DNA of 64,000 nt from Xanthomarina sp. F2636L (GTDB taxonomy: Bacteria; Bacteroidota; Bacteroidia; Flavobacteriales; Flavobacteriaceae), in the NCBI RefSeq assembly GCF_026410195.1, contig NZ_JAPMLM010000065.1:1-64000 (forward strand), read 5' to 3'. A program made the translations under genes and the position numbers. The notes under the pieces are model-generated. The model saw only the letters and a program-made list of their open reading frames with translations. It made no database searches and had not been told where the DNA came from. Numbering within the stretch: the first letter of the stretch is position 1; each line of letters begins with the position of its first letter. Of this stretch, positions 27,900-36,944 are shown one piece after another.

Positions 27900-28669
27900 A
27901 CCATATAATTAGATAAACCTATAGGTTTTAAATGAATTTTTTCTAAAAAAAAGCTTATTCTAAAGTCAAATATAAGTATGTTTTTATAGATGCTGGTTAC
28001 AAATGTTCCACGATGCCATTCTGCTACAGATGTTTTTTTACTTCTGGGACTTATAATCTTTTCTTTTAGCTTAATTAATGTCCTTGGAATTAACAGAGAG
28101 ATAAAAAAGTAACCTATAGAAATTATCTCTAAACCAGCTTTATTAGCTACCTGTTTTAAAGTGTTGTTTGTATACCGTCTGTAATGGCCTAATATAACAT
28201 CATGATGACTAAATAAACTTTGAAAGGCTGGAACAGTCAATATAATTTGAGTTTTTTTAGTAACCTTGTCACTATGTGTAATATCCTTTAAGAAATCCAA
28301 ATCGTTAGCAACATGTTCCATGACATCCAAAGCTAAAACAAAATCGATGTCAGATTTTAAATGAACTAAAGCTGTCTCTAAAGAATTAAATACCTGAATG
28401 TTTATATGGCTAAATTTTTTAGAGTAGTATTGTATATGCTCTTCGGTAAATGCTGTATCTACACAATAAAAGGTGCTAGCAGGTATTTTTTTTAATAGAT
28501 TTTCTGCAACAAATGTGTCTCCAGATCCTATATCTAAAAATACGGGATTTGTGCGTTTAGACGTATGCTTGTTTATCAATTTATATACAAATTCTAGTCG
28601 AGCCTGCTCCCATGGGTGTCTAGTGTATTGTTGGTTTTTGATATGTGCAGAGAATTCGCTTAAATCCAT
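27881..28669 (-). CDS. Class I SAM-dependent methyltransferase
   Basis: A 262-residue protein. VFLDIGSGDTFVAENLL is the SAM-binding glycine loop (about residue 43) and DFVLALDVMEHVANDLDFLK is the motif II region; ILTVPAFQSLFSHHDVILGH with RRYT is typical of the UbiE/Coq5-like group found in glycan and lipid loci. It is first in the minus-strand operon with the GT2, GT-C-like and ftsE genes. The substrate is unknown; a polyprenyl or glycan modification is plausible from context. Confidence 0.83.
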   Translation of the reverse strand: MDLSEFSAHIKNQQYTRHPWEQARLEFVYKLINKHTSKRTNPVFLDIGSGDTFVAENLLKKIPASTFYCVDTAFTEEHIQYYSKKFSHINIQVFNSLETALVHLKSDIDFVLALDVMEHVANDLDFLKDITHSDKVTKKTQIILTVPAFQSLFSHHDVILGHYRRYTNNTLKQVANKAGLEIISIGYFFISLLIPRTLIKLKEKIISPRSKKTSVAEWHRGTFVTSIYKNILIFDFRISFFLEKIHLKPIGLSNYMVCKKSV

Positions 28670-28777
28670 TGGTTGATTAAGAGTTTAATAAAAATGTAAA
28701 AGTAAATTAAAAATCATTATTTACAAGTCTGTTTATAATTATAACATAATTCTAACGTTATAAAATTAAGATTGAAT

Positions 28778-28785
28778 TATCTTTG
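28778..28785 (+). promoter_or_regulatory. Putative -7 box for the TPR gene
   Basis: TATCTTTG matches TAnnTTTG, 23 nt upstream of the ATG at 28809. Confidence 0.45.
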
Positions 28786-28808
28786 ATTTTAATTGAAAAA
28801 ACGCCTCT

Positions 28809-31800
28809 ATGAGTATCCATAAAATTCTAATTTTTTTTATTGCTTTTAGCTTTAATTTAATTGCTTTTAGTCAGGAGTCTGCCATCTATACCAATCACTT
28901 GGCAGATTATCAAAAAGCATTGACTTTATACGATAATCAGCAATATGCTGCTGCTCAAGCCTTATTTGCACAAATTAAAAAAACAGCCGAAACTGATGTA
29001 TTACAATCGGATTGTGCCTTCTATATAGCCAATTGTGCTATACGTTTAAACCAGCTAAATGCCGACCAATTAATGGAAAGCTTTGTAAAAAATTATCCTA
29101 CAAGTACCAAACGAAATACGGCTTATGTAGATGTGGCAGAATACTACTTTAAAAACGGAAAATATGCTTATGCTAAAAAATGGTACGATAAGGTTGATGA
29201 AAACTCTTTGGCTAGAAACGAACGCGAAAAGTTTAATTTTAATAATGGATATGTTGCTTTCTCAACCAAAAACTTTAAAGATGCGAGAAAATATCTAATG
29301 CGTATAGAAAATTCACAGAAATATGGGTCACAAGCCAAATATTATATTGGGTTCATGGCTTATGAAACTGACGACTACAACCAAGCCAATCAGTATTTCG
29401 ATCAGGTTAGTGACAATGAAAAATACAGAGAAAAATTGTCCTACTATCAAGCAGATTTAAATTTTAAATTAGGGAAATTTGAAGAAGCTATCAAATTGGC
29501 AAAAGAACAATTGCCAAATAGCGATAGAAATGAAGTGTCTGAACTTAACAAGATTATAGGTGAAAGTAATTTCAACCTTGAAAAATATGCTGAAGCCATT
29601 CCATATTTAACCGAATATAAAGGTAAACAAGGCAAATGGAATAATACAGATTACTACCAATTAGGATATGCATATTACAAAGAAAGTAATTTTGAAGGTG
29701 CAATTTCGGAGTTCAATAAAATTGTAGATGGAAAAAATGCTGTAGCTCAAAATGCCTATTATCATTTAGGTGAAAGTTATGTGGAATCAGGTAAAAAACA
29801 AGAAGCATTAAATGCATTTAGAAATGCATCTCAAATGGATTTCGACTTAAAAATTCAGGAAGACGCTTGGTTAAATTATGCTAAAATTAGTTATGAGATT
29901 GGTAATCCATATCAAGCTACACCACAAGTTTTAACCAGTTATTTAACCAAATACCCAAATACCGCCTATAAAGAGGAAATAGAAACACTTTTAATAGACT
30001 CATATATTACTTCAAAAAATTATCAGGAAGCTTTACAATTATTAAAAGGAAAAAATAGCTTTGAAAATAAAGTAGCTTATCAAAAAGTGGCATTTTACAG
30101 AGGTTTGGAACTTTATAATGAAGCCAAATACCAAGAAGCTTTAGAGATGTTCTCAAATTCCTTGAAAGAACCAAGAGAAGCTAAATTTACAACCAGGGCT
30201 ACTTTCTGGAAAGCAGAAACAAACTATGTGCTTACAAATTATGGAGATGCTTTAATTGGGTTTAAGCAATTTCAGCAACAAGCAAATGCTTCTGAAACAC
30301 CAGAAAATAAAAACATTAATTACAATCTGGCTTACACATATTTTAAGCAGAAAAACTATACTCATGCCATCTTAAATTACAAACAGTTTATCTCAAATCA
30401 GAAAGATGACCTCATCCGCTTAAACGATGCGTATTTACGTCTTGGAGATGCACATTTTGTTTCAAGTCAGTATGGCGAGGCAATTCAAGCCTATGATGAA
30501 GCCATAAAAATCAATAAAATTGATGCAGATTATGCGTTTTTTCAGCAAGCAATAAGCTATGGTTACGAAGGGAAAGCTTCTAAAAAAATAACCGAATTAG
30601 AAGCCTTTCTTCAAAAATATCCTAAATCGACCTTGCGTGATGATGCCATGTTCGAACTAGGGAATTCTTACGTTAAAGCCAACGAAGATGTTAAAGCTTT
30701 AAAAATATATTCCAGACTTCAGGCTGATTATAGAATGAGCACCTTTGTGCCAAGATCTATGTTGCGTCAAGGTTTGATTCATTATAATAAAAGTGATAAC
30801 GAACAAGCCTTAAATACTTTTAAAGAAGTTGCCAAAGATTATCCAGGAACACCAGAAGCCAATCAAGCAGTAGCTACTGCGCGATTAATTTATATCGATT
30901 TAGGCCGTGTTAACGATTATGCCACTTGGGTAAGAACCTTAGATTATGTAGAAGTTACGGATGCCGATTTGGATAATACCACATACGAATCTGCCGAAAA
31001 GAAATACATTGACAATAAAACCGACGATGCTATCAAGCAATTCAATAGTTATTTAAGTCAGTTTCCAAAAGGGTTACACAGCTTGAAAGCCCATTTTTAT
31101 CTAGCACAATTGTATGATAAAAAAGAATTAAAGGAAAATGCTGCACCACATTATCAATATGTAGCAGATGCTACTCCAAGTGAATTTACAGAGGAATCTT
31201 TATCTAAAGTATCGCAAATTTACCTGGAAAAGAAAGATTGGATTCAATCTATTCCAGTATTAAAACGGTTGGAACAAGAAGCGAGTTTTCCACAAAACGT
31301 CATTTTTGCGCAATCCAATTTAATGAAAGCCAACTACCAGTTAAATAAATATGATGAAGCAGTTGATTACGCTGAAAAAGTTCTGAATCAAGGGGTCGTT
31401 GATGCAAAAATTAAAAGCGATGCTCATTTAATTATTGCAAGATCTGCTATTAAAACCAAAAACGAGGAGCGCGCAAAAACGGCTTATACTGAAGTTGAAA
31501 AAACGGCCACAGGAGAAGCTGCTGCAGAAGCTTTGTATTATAATGCCTATTTTAAAAATAAAGCAGGTAATTATGAAGGTTCCAACGAAACTGTTCAGCG
31601 TTTAGCTAAAGATTATTCTAGTTATAAATATTTTAGTGCAAAAGGTTTGGTGCTTATGGCAAAGAATTTTTACCAATTGGATGATGCTTTTCAAGCCACT
31701 TATATTCTAGAAAGTGTAATAGATAATTTTAAAGAATTTAACGAAGTGGTGACTCAAGCTCAAGAAGAATTGAGTAAAATTAAAACCGAACAAGCTAAAA

Positions 31801-31838
31801 CCAATGCCTCTATTTTACCTGAGGACCATGAGGATTAA
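28809..31838 (+). CDS. Large TPR protein, probably periplasmic
   Basis: A 1009-residue protein with a signal peptide (residues 1-22, ending AFSQ). Nearly the whole chain is tetratricopeptide-type helical repeats, for example AQALFAQIKKTAETD, YAYAKKWYDKVDENS, YGEAIQAYDEAIKINK and YFKNGKYAYAKKWY; twenty or more units can be counted loosely. No catalytic domain is visible. Proteins of this size and layout are typical Bacteroidota envelope scaffolds. It is followed after 64 nt by an outer-membrane barrel gene on the same strand, and the two probably act together. Confidence 0.87.
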   Translation: MSIHKILIFFIAFSFNLIAFSQESAIYTNHLADYQKALTLYDNQQYAAAQALFAQIKKTAETDVLQSDCAFYIANCAIRLNQLNADQLMESFVKNYPTSTKRNTAYVDVAEYYFKNGKYAYAKKWYDKVDENSLARNEREKFNFNNGYVAFSTKNFKDARKYLMRIENSQKYGSQAKYYIGFMAYETDDYNQANQYFDQVSDNEKYREKLSYYQADLNFKLGKFEEAIKLAKEQLPNSDRNEVSELNKIIGESNFNLEKYAEAIPYLTEYKGKQGKWNNTDYYQLGYAYYKESNFEGAISEFNKIVDGKNAVAQNAYYHLGESYVESGKKQEALNAFRNASQMDFDLKIQEDAWLNYAKISYEIGNPYQATPQVLTSYLTKYPNTAYKEEIETLLIDSYITSKNYQEALQLLKGKNSFENKVAYQKVAFYRGLELYNEAKYQEALEMFSNSLKEPREAKFTTRATFWKAETNYVLTNYGDALIGFKQFQQQANASETPENKNINYNLAYTYFKQKNYTHAILNYKQFISNQKDDLIRLNDAYLRLGDAHFVSSQYGEAIQAYDEAIKINKIDADYAFFQQAISYGYEGKASKKITELEAFLQKYPKSTLRDDAMFELGNSYVKANEDVKALKIYSRLQADYRMSTFVPRSMLRQGLIHYNKSDNEQALNTFKEVAKDYPGTPEANQAVATARLIYIDLGRVNDYATWVRTLDYVEVTDADLDNTTYESAEKKYIDNKTDDAIKQFNSYLSQFPKGLHSLKAHFYLAQLYDKKELKENAAPHYQYVADATPSEFTEESLSKVSQIYLEKKDWIQSIPVLKRLEQEASFPQNVIFAQSNLMKANYQLNKYDEAVDYAEKVLNQGVVDAKIKSDAHLIIARSAIKTKNEERAKTAYTEVEKTATGEAAAEALYYNAYFKNKAGNYEGSNETVQRLAKDYSSYKYFSAKGLVLMAKNFYQLDDAFQATYILESVIDNFKEFNEVVTQAQEELSKIKTEQAKTNASILPEDHED

Positions 31839-31902
31839 TTTAATACTCAGTCTCAATTTTTAGTAATCATAAATCGAAAAATCTTCAATAAACATAAAAT
31901 CT

Positions 31903-33636
31903 ATGCGAAAGCACATTCATAAAATCATCCTTTTACTTCTTAGCTTGCAAGTAAGTATGGCTTGGGCACAAGAAAGAGGTAACGATACCATTAAAACCGA
32001 TGTTATTCAAGTAGTAAAACCATATACCCCAACCATCTCAGATGCGTTTAAAGTGAAGGAAACACCTGTTTTAGACGACGATGAAACTACAGCTAAAAAA
32101 GAGATTGAGTACAATATTTTCTCATTTCCGGTGGCTTCAACCTTTACACCAGCAAAAGGAAAAGCTGCTGTTATAGATAAAGAGAAACCTGCAAAATTTT
32201 ACGATAATTACGCCTCGCTTGGTTTTGGAAGTTATACCTCTATTTTAGGCGAAGTCTATCTCAATCACGAATTGAGTAAAACCGATAATATTGGTGGTTA
32301 TTTAAGTCATCATTCTTCACAAGGAGGTATTGATGATGTGTTGCTAGATGATTATTTTTACGACACCAATTTAAACGTCAATTTCTCTAGAAAAGAAAGA
32401 GATTTAAGCTGGAATGTAGAAGGTGGTTTCAAGCATCAGATTTTTAACTGGTATGGTTTGCCACAACCTTATTATGATATAACCTCTCCAGAGTCACAAT
32501 TAGGTGTTAGTCATACCTTTTATGGAGGAAACCTTGGTGGAGACATTTCGTTTCAGGATTCATATATAAAAAAAGCCCATGTTATGTTTAGACATTTTGG
32601 AGATGATTATGGTTCTGGAGAGAATAGATTTTCGGCTGATGTTTCAGGAGATATTCCCATTGCAGATATTAATATTTCAACCAAGGTGATGTTCGATTAT
32701 CTTGGAGGGTCTTTCGATAGATATTATAATGTAAATGCCGAAAACAAATATGGAAACTTCAATATTGGTTTAGCTCCAACGTATCGATACACTCAAGATG
32801 ATTTAACCTTAGACTTGGGAGTTTCTCTATTTTATTTAAATGATACTCAAGCAAAAGAAAGCAAGTTTTATATCTACCCAAATATCGCAGCCTCCTATCG
32901 TTTAGTGGATGAGGTTTTAATAGCCTATGGAGGCATTAAAGGAGGTTTGATTCAAAATACCTACGAGAATTTTGCTAAAGAAAATAAGTTTGTATCTCCA
33001 ACTTTACTAATCACCCCAACAGATCAGCAATACCATGGTTATGTTGGTTTACGAGGGAAAGTATCTAATAATGTGAGTTATGATATTAAAGGAGCTTATT
33101 TTGCTGAAAGTAACAAAGCTTTATATAGACACAACGACATAGTTTTTATTAGTCCAGAAAAAAACTACCAGTTTGGTAATTCTTTCTCTGTGGTTTATGA
33201 TGATGTGTCAACTTTCAATATCGGAGGTGAGCTAAGTGTTGATGTAAACCGAAATTTTAAATTAGGTTTAAAAGCAGATTTCTTTGCCTATAGCACAGAT
33301 AATGAAAGTGAAGCTTGGAATTTACCAAGTATTACAGGTTCTTTATTTATGGATTACCAAATTGACGAAAATTGGTTTGCTGGAGCAAGTTTATTTTATG
33401 TAGGAGAACGTAAAGACCAAGTGTATGAAACTACCTTTCCAGTAATTTCATTCGGTTCACAAACTCTAGATGGATATTTCGATGCCAATGCGCATGTGGG
33501 GTATCATATAAACGATAGACTTTCGGTATTTGCCAAAGCTAATAACATTGCCAACCAGAATTACCAGCGTTGGTTGAATTATCCAGTACAAAGTATACAG
33601 ATTCTAGCTGGAGCTACTTATAAGTTTGATTTTTAA
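31903..33636 (+). CDS. Outer-membrane beta-barrel protein, TonB-dependent-receptor-like
   Basis: A 577-residue protein with a signal peptide (residues 1-22, ending AWAQ). Residues about 60-577 alternate hydrophobic and polar positions and contain repeated aromatic-rich strands; the C-terminus (SVFAKANNIANQNYQRW ... LAGATYKFDF) has the NxxNQ-Y and terminal Phe of TonB-dependent receptors. A full plug domain is not visible: only about 35 residues (VIQVVKPYTPTISDAFKVKE) precede the barrel. It is probably paired with the TPR protein upstream. Substrate unknown. Confidence 0.8.
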   Translation: MRKHIHKIILLLLSLQVSMAWAQERGNDTIKTDVIQVVKPYTPTISDAFKVKETPVLDDDETTAKKEIEYNIFSFPVASTFTPAKGKAAVIDKEKPAKFYDNYASLGFGSYTSILGEVYLNHELSKTDNIGGYLSHHSSQGGIDDVLLDDYFYDTNLNVNFSRKERDLSWNVEGGFKHQIFNWYGLPQPYYDITSPESQLGVSHTFYGGNLGGDISFQDSYIKKAHVMFRHFGDDYGSGENRFSADVSGDIPIADINISTKVMFDYLGGSFDRYYNVNAENKYGNFNIGLAPTYRYTQDDLTLDLGVSLFYLNDTQAKESKFYIYPNIAASYRLVDEVLIAYGGIKGGLIQNTYENFAKENKFVSPTLLITPTDQQYHGYVGLRGKVSNNVSYDIKGAYFAESNKALYRHNDIVFISPEKNYQFGNSFSVVYDDVSTFNIGGELSVDVNRNFKLGLKADFFAYSTDNESEAWNLPSITGSLFMDYQIDENWFAGASLFYVGERKDQVYETTFPVISFGSQTLDGYFDANAHVGYHINDRLSVFAKANNIANQNYQRWLNYPVQSIQILAGATYKFDF

Positions 33637-33643
33637 TGATGTT

Positions 33644-33692
33644 GTCATTCAGAATGCCTGTCTGCCGACAGGCAGGAAGTGAAGAATCTCAT
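33644..33692 (+). repeat. GTCATT...AATCTCAT interspersed hairpin repeat, copy 1
   Basis: It begins GTCATTCAGAATG and ends GAAGAATCTCAT, with a strong internal palindrome GCCTGTCTGCCGACAGGCAG. It starts 8 nt after the stop codon of the barrel gene. Confidence 0.75.
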
Positions 33693-33701
33693 AAATAGAA
33701 T

Positions 33702-33767
33702 GTCATTGCAAGGAGAGTAACGACGTGGCAATCTCATCAAAAAATTCTAAATCATTTAAAAGCGTTC
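33702..33767 (+). repeat. GTCATT...AATCTCAT interspersed repeat, copy 2, with shared tail
   Basis: Core 33702-33737 runs from GTCATTGCAAGGAG to GGCAATCTCAT, with ATTGC/GCAAT as the outer stem. The tail 33743-33767 (AATTCTAAATCATTTAAAAG then CGTTC) recurs after copy 3. Confidence 0.75.
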
Positions 33768-33784
33768 TCTTAAAACACTTAAAA

Positions 33785-33857
33785 ACACCCCTCATGAGCT
33801 ACGCTCGCTATTTTCGATAAAAGAATTCTTTCATCTCAATAATCCTCAAGGGGACAA
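33785..33857 (+). repeat. Left arm of inverted repeat around the DUF559 gene
   Basis: The arm consists of ACACCCCT (33785-33792) and CCTCAAGGGGACA (33844-33856), which are the exact reverse complements, in matching order, of AGGGGTGT (34360-34367) and TGTCCCCTTGAGG (34340-34352). The two blocks are separated by 51 nt here but by 7 nt in the right arm. Confidence 0.75.
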
Positions 33858-33913
33858 CTTAGGAGGTTGCAATCAAATTTGGAAAATTATAAGAAGAAAA
33901 AAGCAATATAAAA

Positions 33914-34279
33914 CTAATCCAATAATTCTTTAATTTTTTCTTCTATAGCAAGTAGGACATTAAATAAATCTTTTTTAACCTCTTCATTGGTAAATCTAAT
34001 GAAAGTAACTCCATAAGCCTCTATTTCTCCTTGACGTTTAGCATCTTCTAAAAAGGAATGATCATGAATGGAGCCGTCAATTTCTATAGCCAATCCAAGC
34101 TCATGACAATAAAAATCAACGATATAATTTACCATAGGAACTTGCCTATGAAACTGAACGCCTAAAGCTCTTTTTTTAATGCTTTGCCAAAGAATCACTT
34201 CTGCAAGCGTGCTGTTTTTTCTAAGCTCTCTAGCTAGGAATTTAAGTTCAGATCTATATGGAATTATCTTATTTGCCAT
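33914..34279 (-). CDS. DUF559 endonuclease-domain protein (Vsr/PD-(D/E)XK-like)
   Basis: A 121-residue protein covering the DUF559 domain almost completely. The putative nuclease core is VDFYCHELGLAIEIDGSIHD with Asp55, Glu66 and Asp68, preceded by the helix NSTLAEVILWQSIKKR (Glu26) and followed by a predicted strand-helix (GVTFIRFTNEEV). The QFHRQVPMVNYIVDF stretch is a family signature. It stands alone, on the opposite strand to both neighbours, between inverted repeat arms. Nuclease activity is predicted from the fold; no activity has been assigned to the family with confidence. Confidence 0.87.
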   Translation of the reverse strand: MANKIIPYRSELKFLARELRKNSTLAEVILWQSIKKRALGVQFHRQVPMVNYIVDFYCHELGLAIEIDGSIHDHSFLEDAKRQGEIEAYGVTFIRFTNEEVKKDLFNVLLAIEEKIKELLD

Positions 34280-34339
34280 TATTTAAAACTACTTAAATTT
34301 TATAACTTCTTCAAATTAAATAGTATGCGAGTTTTAGAA

Positions 34340-34367
34340 TGTCCCCTTGAGGGGACTTTAGGGGTGT
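34340..34367 (+). repeat. Right arm of inverted repeat around the DUF559 gene
   Basis: The arm reads TGTCCCCTTGAGG, then the end of the GTCCCC-TTGA-GGGGAC palindrome (34341-34356), then AGGGGTGT. It mirrors the left arm at 33785-33857. Confidence 0.8.
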
Positions 34368-34409
34368 CATTTATTTTTTTTCAGCAAAAACATCAAATTT
34401 CATTACATC

Positions 34410-34449
<40 letters not shown>

Positions 34450-34472
34450 GCGTAACATTAAACCCCAAATTC

Positions 34473-36815
34473 ATGAAACATTTCTACTTACTATTATTAG
34501 CTTTTTTAGTTATTACTTTTTCACAAGCCCAAAATGTATTTATTCCAGATACCGATTTTAAAAATGCATTAGTGAACACTTTGTGTGTGGATAATGATGG
34601 TGACGGGATGTATGAGTCTAATGTAGATACTAATAATGATGGCGAAATTCAAGTGTTTGAAGCTGAAGCAGTTTTATCACTTAAAGTTTCTGGACAAAGT
34701 ATTTTTTCTTTACAAGGGATAGAAAACTTTATTAATTTGCAAGAACTTAGGTGTAATAATAATATGCTCACAAGTTTGAATGTCGGTGGAATAACAAACC
34801 TTGAAAGATTATATTGCTATAATAATTATTTAGGAAACTTAAATGTATATGGCTTGAATAACCTTAGAATTCTTGAATGCTATAATAATGAATTAACCAC
34901 ATTAGATGTAACTTCTCTAAGCGATCTTCATACATTAGAATGCTATAATAATGAATTAACCTCTTTAAATGTAAGTGGTTTAACAAATTTATACTATCTA
35001 TATTGTTCTGATAATGAATTAACTACATTAGAATTGGATGGATTAACAAATCTCTCACAATTGATTTGTTCAAATAATGAATTAACTGAACTAGGTTTAA
35101 GTGATTCACAGAATATTCAAGAATTGTGGTGTTTTAATAATTTACTTACTGAATTGGATTTAAGTGGGTTGTATAATCTTGATGATTTAGTTTGTAGTAA
35201 CAATCAAATAACAACTTTGGATTTGAGTGGATCAATTTTATCTACCAGAATATGGTGTACCAACAATCAATTAACCTCATTGTCTATTAAAAATGGAAGC
35301 CAAATTTATGATTCAACCATGTTAGAATTTGGAGGTAATCCAAATTTAGATTATATCTGTGTAGATGATTTTGAATTAAATAATATACAATCTAAAGTAA
35401 ACTCGTATGGTTATACAAACTGCGTCGTAAATAGCTATTGCAGTTTTGCTCCAGGAGGAGATTTTTACACCATTCAAGGAGAAAATAAGTTAGATGTAGA
35501 TGCTAATGGCTGTAATACAAACGATCCAATTTTTCCAAATTTAAAATTTAATATTACAGATGGAAGTGTTAGTGGCACTAGTATTTCTAATGAAACTGGA
35601 AACTATTCTATTCCAGTGCAAGAGGGTAATCACACCATAACACCAGTTTTAGAGAACCCAACCTATTTTACTATTACTCCTACAAGTCTGGTTGTAGATT
35701 TTCCCACAGATGCAAGTCCTTATAACCAAGATTTTTGTTTAGTTCCAAATGGCACATATAACGATTTAGAAATTATCATTTTGCCAATAGATCAAGCTCG
35801 ACCAGGATTTGATACAGGTTATAAAATAATCTACAAAAATAAAGGGAATACAGAACTTAGTGGTAGTGTTGACTTGGTGTTTCAAGATGAACTTATGGAT
35901 TTGGTTTTAGCTAATCCTACGGCAGATAATCAAATTCTAAATGAGTTATCATGGAATTTTTCAAACTTGTTACCTTTTGAAAGCCGAGAGATTACATTCA
36001 CCATGAATTTAAACTCACCTACAGATACTCCACCATTAAATGGAGACGATGTTTTAGTGTTTACGGCAACAGCTAATCCAGTTTCTGGAGACGAGATGCC
36101 AGACGATAATGAATTTGTTTTAAATCAAACAGTGGTTAACTCTTTCGATCCAAACGATAAAACCTGTTTAGAAGGCGAGATTATTACTCCAGAACAAGTT
36201 GGAAAGTTTGTACATTACATGATTCGTTTTGAAAATACAGGAACTGCTGATGCTGTTAATATTGTAGTAAAAGATGACATTGATTTAGCAAAATATGATG
36301 TGACTACATTAATTCCACTAAGCGGAAGTCATGACTTTGTGACTAGAATAAAAGAAGATAATGTGGTAGAATTTATTTTTGAAAACATCAATTTACCATT
36401 CGATGATGCCAATAATGATGGTTATGTTTTATTCAAAATAAAAACGTTGCCAAGCTTAGTTCTAGGTGACACATTTTCTAACGATGCCGAAATATACTTT
36501 GATTACAATGCACCAATAATTACAAATGATGAATTGACAACAGTTGCTGAAAATTTAAGTATTGAAGAATCAGTATTGCAAACAGCTGTAAAAATCTATC
36601 CAAATCCAGTTTCAGATGAGTTAACCATTGAAAGTAAAAGTATTTTAGAAACCATTTCAATTTTTGATGTTAATGGTAGACAATTACAAACATTTGTTAT
36701 TGGTGGAAGCACAAATAAATCGAAAATAAATATAAGTCATTTATCAAAAGGTGTTTATTTTGTTTCTATTAAAACCGAAGCTGGAATGCAAACTTCAAAA
36801 ATTATAAAAGAATAA
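34473..36815 (+). CDS. Leucine-rich-repeat surface protein with T9SS type A sorting domain
   Basis: A 780-residue secreted protein. It has a signal peptide (residues 1-20), an N-terminal cap with a Ca2+-loop-like DNDGDGMYESNVDTNNDGE, then nine 21-residue LRR units at about 89-277 with the pattern LxxLxCxNNxLTxLxxxxLxN. Residues about 320-420 resemble a CnaB-like beta domain (GGDFYTIQGENKLDVDANGC), and about 430-690 contain DUF11/DUF7619-like domains (FDPNDKTC, YMIRFENTGTADAVNIVVKD). The last 75 residues (VKIYPNPVSDELTIES ... KGVYFVSIKTEAG) are a type A C-terminal sorting signal. Surface adhesion is inferred. The ATT array just upstream could vary its expression. Confidence 0.92.
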   Translation: MKHFYLLLLAFLVITFSQAQNVFIPDTDFKNALVNTLCVDNDGDGMYESNVDTNNDGEIQVFEAEAVLSLKVSGQSIFSLQGIENFINLQELRCNNNMLTSLNVGGITNLERLYCYNNYLGNLNVYGLNNLRILECYNNELTTLDVTSLSDLHTLECYNNELTSLNVSGLTNLYYLYCSDNELTTLELDGLTNLSQLICSNNELTELGLSDSQNIQELWCFNNLLTELDLSGLYNLDDLVCSNNQITTLDLSGSILSTRIWCTNNQLTSLSIKNGSQIYDSTMLEFGGNPNLDYICVDDFELNNIQSKVNSYGYTNCVVNSYCSFAPGGDFYTIQGENKLDVDANGCNTNDPIFPNLKFNITDGSVSGTSISNETGNYSIPVQEGNHTITPVLENPTYFTITPTSLVVDFPTDASPYNQDFCLVPNGTYNDLEIIILPIDQARPGFDTGYKIIYKNKGNTELSGSVDLVFQDELMDLVLANPTADNQILNELSWNFSNLLPFESREITFTMNLNSPTDTPPLNGDDVLVFTATANPVSGDEMPDDNEFVLNQTVVNSFDPNDKTCLEGEIITPEQVGKFVHYMIRFENTGTADAVNIVVKDDIDLAKYDVTTLIPLSGSHDFVTRIKEDNVVEFIFENINLPFDDANNDGYVLFKIKTLPSLVLGDTFSNDAEIYFDYNAPIITNDELTTVAENLSIEESVLQTAVKIYPNPVSDELTIESKSILETISIFDVNGRQLQTFVIGGSTNKSKINISHLSKGVYFVSIKTEAGMQTSKIIKE

Positions 36816-36820
36816 AATCT

Positions 36821-36882
36821 GTCATTCCGAGAGAATTCGAGGAATCTCAACAATAAATTCTAAATCATTAATAAAAGCGTTC
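36821..36882 (+). repeat. GTCATT...AATCTCA interspersed repeat, copy 3, with shared tail
   Basis: Core 36821-36849 runs from GTCATTCCGAGAG to GAGGAATCTCA, with ATTCC/GGAAT as the outer stem. The tail 36856-36882 (AATTCTAAATCATTAATAAA then AGCGTTC) matches the tail of copy 2 apart from a 2-nt difference. The core starts 6 nt after the stop codon of the LRR gene. Confidence 0.75.
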
Positions 36883-36898
36883 AATTTTGAACGCTTTT
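36873..36898 (+). terminator. Intrinsic terminator after the LRR gene
   Basis: A 12-bp perfect stem AAAAGCGTTCAA / TTGAACGCTTTT with a 2-nt gap in the middle, flanked by A and T runs. Its left arm is part of the repeat tail shared with copy 2, where the right arm is missing. Confidence 0.8.
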
Positions 36899-36944
36899 AT
36901 TATTTTTACACATCGTTATATAAAAGAAAATTAATATATACAAT

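Larger units (their letters stand above)
33785..34367. mobile_element. Candidate inverted-repeat unit carrying a DUF559 gene
   Basis: A 583-bp segment bounded by inverted arms that hold exactly one gene, the DUF559 nuclease-like protein. The arm sequence, with its CCCCTTGAGGGG palindrome, is of the interspersed type seen in flavobacterial intergenic DNA. No target-site duplication was seen and no transposase is present, so mobility is an inference. Confidence 0.4.

Noticed and set aside
33644-33767. CRISPR-like array because of repeated GTCATT...TCTCAT units
   Set aside because: Only two adjacent units with different centres and lengths and no spacers; they belong to a dispersed hairpin repeat family.
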